In this document: positions 1 to 7,026 of the stretch, in pieces
Layout: every line of letters begins with the position of its first letter
How positions within the stretch are numbered: position 1 is the first letter of the stretch
Assembly (NCBI GenBank): GCA_903922535.1
Contig: CAIXUF010000911.1
Span: forward strand, 1 to 8,439
Length of the DNA: 8,439 nucleotides
Direction of reading: 5' to 3'
Source of the DNA: Candidatus Hydrogenedentota bacterium
GTDB taxonomy: Bacteria; Hydrogenedentota; Hydrogenedentia; Hydrogenedentiales; CAITNO01
Made by a program: the position numbers and the translations under genes
Notes under the pieces: model-generated
Databases searched by the model: none
What the model saw: the letters and a program-made list of their open reading frames with translations, nothing else
Told to the model about the DNA's origin: nothing

Positions 1-3000
1 ACGGCCTGCTCGACGGAGATTTTGGCGGCCTCGTTGACGGCCCCCTCATGGCCGTGCAGCGAACCAGTGAGGGCCAGGAAGAGGTTGGCGAAGAACATGA
101 TCACCTTGCCGTGCGCCTCGACGCCGTGCGGGTCCCCTTCCCGGTAACTTTTTTCGAGCTGGACCACGGGCTGGAACACCATGGGCAGATTGTCGGCATG
201 GGTGTTCGGGTCGGTTCTCTTACCTGAATCCTTGTCGATTTGTGCTGCGGAACCATTGTTCCCGTTCAACATGTTGTCAATGAAGGGATTGCCCGTATGC
301 TCCAGTCCGTGCGGGTCAATATAGGGAATGGGGCTGTTGATGCAGTAGGTGTAGAGATTCAACCCGGCGTAGTATCCAAGAGGGTCGGGCGAGAGGAAGC
401 GTCCGGACGGCGCGTCATAGTACCGCGCGGACATGTACAGCAAGCCCGTGGGATCCTGGACAACGCCGTAGCGCCCCACGAAGCAGAAGGGGTTGGGGAC
501 GCCTTCCACCTTGCTCCAAAGAACGCCGAAGGGATCGTAGGCGTACTCATTGACGACCGCGCCGCCGGCATCGGTCATCTGGCGGGTGTGTCCCGTGCCG
601 TCATAGGAGTAATAGGCGTAGCTGCCGTTTGCGGCCTGCCGGGCGACGAGACCGGCGCCATGGACGTACCTGGCCACCAGCGCTCCGGCACCGTCGTATT
701 CGGCCGCAACGGTTCCGAAAACGCCGGTGTCATGGACGTAGCGCGTGGTTACGCCGTTGTGGGTGGCGGCGATGCGGTTGCCCAACGCATCGTAGGTGTA
801 GTCCCAGATGCCGTCGGCGGTGCTGGTAATGCGAGTGAGGCGTCCAGGTGCGTCGTATTCGTAGTTGATGGAGCCGCCAGCGTCGTTTCTCGTGCCCAGG
901 TTGCCGTTGCTGTCGTAGAGGAGCTGCGATGTGCCGATCTGGGTGTACTGGTTGAGCGTGTTGACCGTGTAGTCCGTATGTACGGCGTTGTCGGTCATGA
1001 CGACGCGGTTGCCGGCCGGATCATACTGGTACCCCTGCGTGTGTCCCTCGGGCAGGGATGCCGAGATCAACGCTGCGTCGGCGTCATAGCCGTAGGTGGC
1101 CGTGCCCCCGTCGGAGGTCATCGAGACGGGGTTGCCATTCGCGTCGTAGGTATAGTCGAAGTGGGACTGGACCGACATGTCGGCAGCGTGGTTGGTGACA
1201 CTCGCGAGCCGTCCGGCCGTGTCATATGCGTAGGCGGCATAGGTGCCGTTGGCCCGTGTTTCCTGCGCCATGCGGCCGTTGGTGTCATAGGCATACTGCG
1301 CAAGCGGCGTGCCGTTGCCGTCGGTCAGCGCCGCGAGGCGTCCCGCCACGTCGTAACTGTAGTTAAGCGTGTATCCGTCTTCGGAAACGCGCTGGGTGCG
1401 CTGGCCTGCGTCGTTGTACTGGTAGCTGAAGCCGTGGCCGGAGGGATACAGAAGCGTGACAATGCGTCCGCGGGCGTCATAGGTGAAGGCGACGGTGCCT
1501 GCGGCGTTGGTGGCGCCGGTGAGCCTGCCGGCGCTGTCATAGGTGTAGGCGGCGGAGGTGCCGTCGGGATAGTTCTTGCCCGTCACCTGTCCGAAAGCGT
1601 TGTAGGTACAGGTGATGTTCTCGCCGCCCTGGGTGGTGTAGGACGTGATCTTGGCGCCGCTCCCGTACTGATACTGCAAGGTGCTCGCGTCGGGATAGGT
1701 GGTCGTGGTCAGGTTGGCCAGCGTGTTGTAGGTGAAGCTGGTCTTGTTGCCGTTCTGGTCCGTGAGCGAGGCCAGGCGGTCGGGATAATTGAATGGACCG
1801 ATCAAGACGCGCGTGTTGCCCAGCTTGACGCTGTTGTGAAGCGGGTCGAGCCATTCGATGGGAAGGCAACGGCTGTCATAGCGCAGTTCATCCATGTCGC
1901 CGCTGGGAAAGGTCAGGCTGGTGAGGTGGCGGGCACCGTCGTACGCCGCCCGGGTGACATGGTTGAGCGGGTCCGCGAATTGCAGCAGTTCATTGGCGGG
2001 TCCGTAGAAGTACCGCTCTACCGCGCCGTCGGCGGCGGTGACGGACTTGAAGCCCAGGCCGGGATAGGTGATGTCCAGTTTGGCCGCATAGCCGGTCAGC
2101 CAGGTTCCGGAGTAACGCCCCTGTTCGTCATAGCTGAAACTGCGCTGGACGCCGTCCGGGTAGGTGACGGTTTGAAGTGCATGCTGCGCGCTGCCGCTGT
2201 TTGTGACGTAGGCGTACGCCGTGGTCACGCCGCCGGGCACGGCGACGGACGTGAGGTATTCGCCGGAACCGTCATAGCTGTAGGTGGTCACGGCGCCTGC
2301 GTGGTCGGTCAACTGGTGGATGCGCCCCTGGCCATTATAGGCGAAGCTGAACTGCGCGCCGTTGGAATGGGCAAGCTGCGTGAGCAGCCCATTGCCGTCA
2401 TAGGTCAGGGAGACCGTGTTGCCGCTGGGTTCGGCGATGCTCACCAGGCGGCCGGCGGCATCGAAGGTCTCGATGGAGCCGTCGCCCTCGGTGATGGTGC
2501 AGGTGCCGCCCTGGGTTCCAAGGAGAAGGCCGTTGTCCCCGAGGGAGCTTTCCCAGACGCCGATGTAATGGCGCTGGACGAACCACCGGATGCTGCCTTG
2601 CGGGCCGAGTACAAAGGCCGCGTAGGCGCCCTGGAAGTTGAGGGAGTACTGGTAGCTGTGCGACCAGCCGCGGCCAAGCGGGCCGACCTGCATCCGCTGG
2701 TCAAGGCTGCCGCCGCAGGCTCTGGAAAAGTCCAGCGGCAGACGGGTGGCGGGGCAGTGCGCATCAGTGGCGGAGTCAAGCACTGGCGCCGCGCCCAGCG
2801 AGCCGTTTGCGTCGGCAATTTCATAGGCGAGCAGTTCGACGAGGTTCGCGGTGGGACGTCCCTGCTGGGCCAGCCAGGTGGCGTCGTTGTCGAGGAGGGT
2901 AAGCGTGGAGGCCCAGGTGGTTCCTGCCTTGGCTTTGAACTTGGACCAGACCGCATTCCAAGCCTCGTCGGAGAAGCCTTCTAGCCGGGCGTCCAGCCCG

Positions 3001-6000
3001 ACCTTGTTCCAGTCGACCGGGGTGTCGTCGGCGACAACCTTTTCCAGGTTGAAATTGGCCTCGGTGATGTCGCTCTGGAAAGGCACGTAATAGACGGGAA
3101 TGCGGTTGTGCGCGCCGGGCGCAAGCACCCCGGCGTCACCCATGGGACTGGTGCCGATAATCTGCACGGAGGGAAGGTCCCACTGCGTAGTCGGACTCAG
3201 CCGCATTTGGCCGGGGACATCGTTCATGGAAATGACGAAGATGGGGGCGGGCATTGATTCGTCGCCGGTGTTGGCGTAGTCGAGCCAGAGGGTGTAGGGC
3301 CGCTCGTAACGGGCCTCGGGCGGGACCTGAATATGCGCTTCGAGCCGGGGGCCGATGCCTCCCTGCGTCACGGTGAAGCCCTGGCTGACCGGTACGCTTC
3401 CGGTCGGCCAGACCACAGCCATGTTGTAGTTGCCCGCGGGCAGGCCCGTCAGGTCCATCGAGAGCGTCAGCGACGTGGAGTCCCACGCGGAGGGCGTAAC
3501 CGTGCGCACCACGTCGCCGCCATCGTTGAGGAGTTGCACCGTGACGCCGTCGCCAAAGCCCAGGCCGAATACCTGCAGCGACGCCGTGCCCGTGTTGCTG
3601 CCGGTGGTTGCGCTCAGGCCGGAGATGTAGCGGTCGACGGCGGTCACTTCAAGCTTGATGTAGGCCGGGTCGCCGCCTTGCGGATTGGCGTAATAGCCGC
3701 TGAGGTTGTAGGTGCCGGGTGCCGGCGCGGGGATGAGCATTTCGAGGACTTCGAGGCCGTCCTCGTTGGTGCCGACGGCGTGTCCGGACCAGTCACGGGA
3801 GGCCAGGGTGGGCAGGTGGGTTGCCGCGCCGACGAGGGACCAGTCGCCGGACTGGATCACGGAGTGGGAGAGGCGCACGAGGAGATTGGCCGCCTGGCCC
3901 GCCGCCAGGTTGAGCCGGTAGTCCCGGTACGCGTTGGTCATGGCAAATGTCTCGGCGGGGGTTGCCAGCAGGACAGGTTCGGCCGAGGGCTGGGCGGCAG
4001 GGTCCACGTCCCACAGTACTGCCATGCCGTCCCCCGTTCCGTCCGACGCCAACACATGCGCGCCATCGGTCGAAATAGTGGCCGAGCGCGCGCCCAGTCC
4101 GGAGAAGCGCATCAATTCCCGGCCCGTGGCCGCGTCCCAGAGCCGAGCCGTCCTGTCATCGCCGCTGCCGGTTGCCACCTTGGCTCCGTCGTGGGAAAAA
4201 GTCGCGCAACGCATCGCCCCCGTGTATCCGGGCGGCAAGAGTGAAGGATTGCCGAAGGTGCGCAGTTCTGCGCCGGTTACGGGATCCCACAATTTGGCTG
4301 TACCCTCGCGTGACGCGGTGAGCACCTGCAAGCCGTCCGGCGAGAATGCGACTGTGTCAATCTGGGCCTGTTCGGTGAAGCTGACCAGTTGTTCCCCCGT
4401 GGCGGCGTTCCAAACGACCGCCATGTTGCCGTCGATGGAGGTGACGATGCGCGTGTCGTCGGGCGAAATCGCCGCGGCCCAGACGTGGAAGATGTTGTTG
4501 GGCTTGCTGAAGGTGCGCAGCACGGAGCCGTCGTTGGCGTTCCAGAGGACGGCGTTGGCCCAGCGTCCGTTCGAGCCGCCGCCGGTGGCGGTGAGGAGCT
4601 TGGTGCCGTCATGGTTGAAGGCGACCGATTCGATGATTCCCGTGTCGGGGCTGAGCGTTTGGAGCGTGGCGCCCGTGGCCGTGTCCCAGAGCCGCGCGGT
4701 CTGGTCGGACGAGCCGGTCAAGACCTTGGTTCCGTCCGGGGAGAAGGCCAGGGCGGTGACGTCGTTGGTGTGGCCGGTGAAGGTTTGCAGGATGGCGGCG
4801 GTGTTGGCATCCCAGAGGAGGGCGTTGTTGTTGTCCCCGCTGGTCAGGACCTTTGTGCCGTCGGGGGAGAGGGCCGAGACGACGTCCACCCGTGTCAAAT
4901 CGGGTTTGAGGCCCAGGGAGAGGCTTGTGAGCGGAATGGCCTGATCGACCGGCGTGATACGGGCCGTGTTGTCCTGGGACGCGGTGACAATCCGCTTTCC
5001 GTCGGGCGCAAAGGCGACGCCGTTTACCAGGTCGGTGTGGCCGATAAAAGTGGCCAGGGTCTGGGCTGTCTGGAGATCCCAGATGCGCGCCGTGGTGTCA
5101 TAGGACCCGGTCAGCGCCCGTGTGCCGTCGGGAGAGAAGGCCACCGAGGTGATGTTGTTCGTATGGCCCGAGAGGGTCTTCAACCGGGCACCCGTGCCGG
5201 CGTCCCAGAGGACCGCGTTGTTGTTGGTGTACCCAATGAGTGCCCTGGTGCCGTCGGGGGAGAAGGCCACCGAGGTGACCTCGCCGGTGTACTCGTCGCC
5301 AAAGGTGACCAGTTCGGCGCCGGAGTTGGCATCAAAGGTTTTGGCGGTGTTGTACATGCCCAGGAGCACGCGGTTGCCGTCGGGCGAGAAGGCGACTGCG
5401 TTAATCTCGGGAAGGGTATCCGCACCGAAGGTTTGCGCCACGGCACCGTTGGATGCGTTCCAAAGCTTGGCGAAGCCGTCGCGGGAACCGGTCAGGGCCT
5501 TGGTGCCGTCCGGGGAGAATGCCACGGCATAGACGGTGTCGGTGTGCCCTGTGAAGTTCAGCGCCACGGCACCGGTGTCGGTGTTCCATATCTTGGCCGT
5601 GCCGTCGCGCGAACCGGTGATAATTCTCTTGCCGTCCGGCGAGTAGGCCACTGAATACACATAGTCCGTGTGCCCGCTGAAGGTGCGCACTTCGGCGCCG
5701 GTGGCCGCGTTCCAGAGCTTGGCAGTGTTGTCCTCGGCACCCGTGAGGACGGTGGTTCCGTCGGGCGAAAAGGCCGTGGAATTGACCCAGTCGGTGTGGC
5801 CGACGCATTTGACCACCTTGGACCAGTGCGTCATGTCCCACAGGCGGAGATGCTTGCTGCCCGCGCTGCCCGAGAGCAGCCGGGTGCCGTCCGGGGAAAA
5901 GGCGATCTGGCGGACGTTGTCCGCATTGCCGCCCCAGTCGAGCTCCGGGTTCGGCGAAAAGACGCCGAGACTCTCATTGGTGGTGCTGTCCCAGACGTAG

Positions 6001-6848
6001 ATGGCGCCCTCGTTGCTGTAGGCCATGAGGAACTTGGCGCTGACGGCCACGGACGAGATGCGGTCGGGGGTGGTCAGGGTGACGAAACCGGCGTCATTCC
6101 AGCGGCGGACGGTGCGGTCAAAGGAACCGGTGACAGGGGTGGTGCCGTCGGACAGGAAAGCAACGGAGGAGATGCCGTCGGTGTGGCCGGAAAGAGTGCG
6201 GGCCGCCTGGCCGCTGGCGACATCCCATACGATGGCAGTGTTGTCTTCGGAGCCGGTGAGCGCCTGCGCGTCGTTGCTTGAGAAGGCAACCGAGTTGATG
6301 GTGTCGGTGTGGCCGGAGAAGGTTCGTATATGCGCGCCGGTGGCGGCGTTCCACAGTTCGGCGTCGCCGCCGCCGGAACCGGTGAGGAGGTAGGCTCCGT
6401 TGTGCGAGAAGGCCAGGGAATGCGCACCGGCCCCGGTGTCAATTGTATAGACCACGGCCCCGGTGGCCGCGTCGAAGACGGTGGCGTATTCAGCGGCCAC
6501 GGCAAGGCGTGTCCCGTCCGGGGAAAAGGCCACTGCGGTGATATCCGCGTCATACCGCATACCCTGCGGACTGTAATGCACCGTGAAGAAGGTGTCGAGG
6601 CGGTTAAGCGTTTGGGCGTCCAGCAGGCTGACCGCGCGGCCGTGGGCCAGGGCCACCTTTGTGCCGTCGGGGGAATAGGCGAAGGCACTGAACATGCCGT
6701 AGCTGTATACTTTGGCGGGATGAGTGACGGTTTCCTGGGCCGAGGCGTGGAATGGGCCGCAGCATACGGCCAGAAGAGCCAAAAGTGTGCGGGTTACGAA
6801 GCATGCAAATGAGGGGAATATCCGCGTGTAGACATGAGGCTTAGACAT
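1..6848 (-). CDS. Giant exported WD40-repeat / RHS-repeat protein (3' end outside window)
   Basis: Start ATG at 6848 is preceded by AAGGAG with a 6-nt spacer. Manual translation gives 2282 codons without a stop to the left edge. Residues 1-37 form a signal peptide: basic Arg9 and Arg20, hydrophobic core about 21-31, likely signal peptidase I cut ASA|QE after Ala37. The Cys29-Cys30 pair does not make a good lipobox because Val precedes it. Next come about 21 WD40-like repeats (about 46-950), PPC-like, IPT/TIG-like and CARDB-like sections (about 960-1270), a Trp-rich helical stretch, the RHS entry motif GPLGRGWSHSY (about 1390), YD repeats, and the RHS core ending PIPYIDPHGL at residue 2182. 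One hundred further residues are visible. RHS proteins typically form a shell around a variable C-terminal domain; WD40 propellers bind protein partners. A surface or released effector or adhesin is my inference. No VgrG or PAAR partner is visible, and the signal peptide argues for Sec export. Confidence 0.93.
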   Translation of the reverse strand, partial: MSKPHVYTRIFPSFACFVTRTLLALLAVCCGPFHASAQETVTHPAKVYSYGMFSAFAYSPDGTKVALAHGRAVSLLDAQTLNRLDTFFTVHYSPQGMRYDADITAVAFSPDGTRLAVAAEYATVFDAATGAVVYTIDTGAGAHSLAFSHNGAYLLTGSGGGDAELWNAATGAHIRTFSGHTDTINSVAFSSNDAQALTGSEDNTAIVWDVASGQAARTLSGHTDGISSVAFLSDGTTPVTGSFDRTVRRWNDAGFVTLTTPDRISSVAVSAKFLMAYSNEGAIYVWDSTTNESLGVFSPNPELDWGGNADNVRQIAFSPDGTRLLSGSAGSKHLRLWDMTHWSKVVKCVGHTDWVNSTAFSPDGTTVLTGAEDNTAKLWNAATGAEVRTFSGHTDYVYSVAYSPDGKRIITGSRDGTAKIWNTDTGAVALNFTGHTDTVYAVAFSPDGTKALTGSRDGFAKLWNASNGAVAQTFGADTLPEINAVAFSPDGNRVLLGMYNTAKTFDANSGAELVTFGDEYTGEVTSVAFSPDGTRALIGYTNNNAVLWDAGTGARLKTLSGHTNNITSVAFSPDGTRALTGSYDTTARIWDLQTAQTLATFIGHTDLVNGVAFAPDGKRIVTASQDNTARITPVDQAIPLTSLSLGLKPDLTRVDVVSALSPDGTKVLTSGDNNNALLWDANTAAILQTFTGHTNDVTALAFSPDGTKVLTGSSDQTARLWDTATGATLQTLSPDTGIIESVAFNHDGTKLLTATGGGSNGRWANAVLWNANDGSVLRTFSKPNNIFHVWAAAISPDDTRIVTSIDGNMAVVWNAATGEQLVSFTEQAQIDTVAFSPDGLQVLTASREGTAKLWDPVTGAELRTFGNPSLLPPGYTGAMRCATFSHDGAKVATGSGDDRTARLWDAATGRELMRFSGLGARSATISTDGAHVLASDGTGDGMAVLWDVDPAAQPSAEPVLLATPAETFAMTNAYRDYRLNLAAGQAANLLVRLSHSVIQSGDWSLVGAATHLPTLASRDWSGHAVGTNEDGLEVLEMLIPAPAPGTYNLSGYYANPQGGDPAYIKLEVTAVDRYISGLSATTGSNTGTASLQVFGLGFGDGVTVQLLNDGGDVVRTVTPSAWDSTSLTLSMDLTGLPAGNYNMAVVWPTGSVPVSQGFTVTQGGIGPRLEAHIQVPPEARYERPYTLWLDYANTGDESMPAPIFVISMNDVPGQMRLSPTTQWDLPSVQIIGTSPMGDAGVLAPGAHNRIPVYYVPFQSDITEANFNLEKVVADDTPVDWNKVGLDARLEGFSDEAWNAVWSKFKAKAGTTWASTLTLLDNDATWLAQQGRPTANLVELLAYEIADANGSLGAAPVLDSATDAHCPATRLPLDFSRACGGSLDQRMQVGPLGRGWSHSYQYSLNFQGAYAAFVLGPQGSIRWFVQRHYIGVWESSLGDNGLLLGTQGGTCTITEGDGSIETFDAAGRLVSIAEPSGNTVSLTYDGNGLLTQLAHSNGAQFSFAYNGQGRIHQLTDHAGAVTTYSYDGSGEYLTSVAVPGGVTTAYAYVTNSGSAQHALQTVTYPDGVQRSFSYDEQGRYSGTWLTGYAAKLDITYPGLGFKSVTAADGAVERYFYGPANELLQFADPLNHVTRAAYDGARHLTSLTFPSGDMDELRYDSRCLPIEWLDPLHNSVKLGNTRVLIGPFNYPDRLASLTDQNGNKTSFTYNTLANLTTTTYPDASTLQYQYGSGAKITSYTTQGGENITCTYNAFGQVTGKNYPDGTSAAYTYDSAGRLTGATNAAGTVAFTYDARGRIVTLLYPSGHGFSYQYNDAGQRTQRVSEDGYTLNYSYDVAGRLAALTDGNGTPLAQYAYDTNGRMAQETRANGTYAAYAYDTAGRLASVTNHAADMSVQSHFDYTYDANGNPVSMTSDGGTATYGYDADAALISASLPEGHTQGYQYDPAGNRVVMTDNAVHTDYTVNTLNQYTQIGTSQLLYDSNGNLGTRNDAGGSINYEYDAPGRLTRITSTADGIWDYTYDALGNRIAATHNGVTTRYVHDTGVFGTVAAEYDGAGALVARYVHGAGLVARQAANGSYAYYSYDGTGHTRQMTDAGGAVVNEYAYDPFGVLWSKVEGVPNPFCFVGRYGVVQDPTGLLYMSARYYDAPSGRFLSPDPLGYYAGLNLYTYCINSPIPYIDPHGLEHTGNPFIDNMLNGNNGSAAQIDKDSGKRTDPNTHADNLPMVFQPVVQLEKSYREGDPHGVEAHGKVIMFFANLFLALTGSLHGHEGAVNEAAKISVEQA
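3..302 (-). other. Visible part of the variable C-terminal tip of the RHS protein
   Basis: One hundred codons follow the DPHGL boundary (303-317) before the window ends. The tip begins EHTGNPFIDNMLNGNNGS and continues with a polar, Asp- and Asn-rich stretch (QIDKDSGKRTDPNTHADN). It then has PMVFQPVVQLEKSYREGD, a His-containing HGVEAHGK, a short hydrophobic run VIMFFANLFLALTG (63-104) and HGHEGAVNEAAKISVEQA. I do not recognise a nuclease, deaminase, protease or other toxin fold in it, and the C-terminal part is missing. In RHS proteins this position usually holds a toxic or otherwise variable domain, and a cognate immunity gene would lie just beyond the left edge. No function is assigned. Confidence 0.6.
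303..2700 (-). repeat. RHS/YD-repeat region and RHS-associated core
   Basis: The region opens with RLPLDFSRACGGS and VGPLGRGWSHSY, a typical RHS entry. It continues with a long series of YD units such as YDSAGRLTG, YDARGRIVTL, YDVAGRLAALTDGNGTPL and YDTNGRMAQ. The core follows: YDALGNRIAATH, GRYGVVQDPTGLLYMSARYY, GRFLSPDPLG and LNLYTYCINSPIPYIDPHGL. The last ten residues fit PxxxxDPxGL, the conserved boundary at which many RHS proteins are autocleaved and after which the variable domain begins. In known family members these repeats wrap into a hollow beta-cocoon around that domain. The core looks complete and undisrupted. Confidence 0.93.
3010..3960 (-). other. Middle section: PPC-like, IPT/TIG-like and CARDB-like modules plus Trp-rich linker
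   Basis: Between the propellers and the RHS region, the reading frame encodes first a segment from YRDYRLNLAAGQAANLLVRL to GTYNLSGYYANP and YIKLEV, resembling a bacterial pre-peptidase C-terminal (PPC) beta-sandwich (about residues 965-1070). An IPT/TIG-like stretch follows, with GTASLQVFGLGFGDGVTVQLL and LTGLPAGNYNMAVVWP (about 1075-1170). Next is a section with LWLDYANTGDESMPAPIFVI and the later GVLAPGAHNRIPVYYVPF, similar to CARDB-type modules. A helical, Trp-rich part (DEAWNAVWSKFKA) leads into RHS. I recall this module order ahead of RHS in large surface proteins of other environmental bacteria. Names rest on recognition by eye, so individual assignments are tentative. Confidence 0.55.
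3999..6713 (-). repeat. Array of about 21 WD40-like repeats (beta-propeller region)
   Basis: About 21 units of roughly 40-50 residues each follow the pattern VxSVAFSPDGTxxLTGSxDxTAxLWDAxTGxxxxTxSGHTD. The best examples are at about 5500-5810, where FSPDG, TGSRD, KLWN and GHTD all occur. Weaker units include the first (ends LLDAQT), the fifth and sixth (GHTD lost), the eleventh (TFDANSG instead of a WD) and the fourteenth (ARITPVDQ, followed by a longer linker). WD40 units close into rings of usually seven blades, so 21 units would fit three propellers. The fourteenth unit's degenerate end is a plausible propeller boundary. The count is by eye and could be off by one. Confidence 0.9.
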
Positions 6849-6854
6849 GGTACG

Positions 6855-6860
6855 CTCCTT
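6855..6860 (-). promoter_or_regulatory. Shine-Dalgarno site of the WD40-RHS gene
   Basis: On the minus strand the sequence reads AAGGAG, six bases before the ATG at 6848. It supports that start, which also places a complete signal peptide at the N-terminus. Its first two A residues are shared with the TAA stop of a six-codon upstream reading frame. Confidence 0.75.
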
Positions 6861-6958
6861 ACGTTAAACCCTTTTTCATGGGTCCTTGACCAAGTGCGAA
6901 TAGTGTAACACACAAGGTTTCGATTCTGGATTTCTTTTCTTCGCCCTGAACCGGACCC

Positions 6959-6964
6959 TATAAT
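6959..6964 (+). promoter_or_regulatory. Candidate -10 box for the oxidoreductase gene
   Basis: A perfect TATAAT lies 62 bases before the ATG at 7027, in the divergent intergenic region. No good TTGACA-like -35 element stands 16-18 bases upstream; only a T-rich stretch (6931-6941) is there. The promoter call is therefore tentative, and an activator or a different sigma factor may be involved. No convincing promoter was seen for the leftward gene. Confidence 0.4.
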
Positions 6965-7016
6965 GTCGAGAGAAAAGCTGCTGTTTGGGCGGACTGGACG
7001 GGCTCAGGCGGCTTCC

Positions 7017-7021
7017 GGAGG
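7017..7021 (+). promoter_or_regulatory. Shine-Dalgarno site of the oxidoreductase gene
   Basis: GGAGG ends five bases before the ATG at 7027. This decides the start in favour of 7027 rather than the in-frame TTG at 6985, which would put 14 residues ahead of the signal peptide, or the in-frame ATG at 7042. Confidence 0.75.
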
Positions 7022-7026
7022 ATCTT

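Noticed and set aside
2441..2956. Minus-strand frames such as 2441-2956, 5401-5841 and 6074-6688
   Set aside because: They are in other registers than the giant gene, overlap it fully and give low-complexity Pro/Arg/Ser/Ala translations typical of frame-shifted GC-rich DNA.
240..2984. A 914-codon plus-strand open frame, and further plus-strand frames at 3333-4244, 3934-4944 and 4389-5654
   Set aside because: They lie antisense to the WD40-RHS gene. The 240-2984 frame is in exact codon register with it and stays open only because TTA, CTA and TCA codons are rare in the sense gene. Its Val/Gly/Ala-rich translation shows no domain, while the sense frame gives clear repeats and motifs.
318..6700. 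Recurrent short DNA motifs (such as GTGCCGTC and GTCATAGG) that could suggest a repeat array or CRISPR
   Set aside because: They are the codons of recurring SPDGT and TYD motifs in the WD40 and YD repeats; no constant repeat with unique spacers exists.
6885..6894. Small palindrome CTTGACCAAG upstream of the giant gene
   Set aside because: The four-base arms are too short to call an operator or hairpin.
6985..7026. Earlier TTG start for the oxidoreductase at 6985
   Set aside because: It has no ribosome binding site and would place residues before the Tat-like signal; ATG 7027 has GGAGG at five bases.
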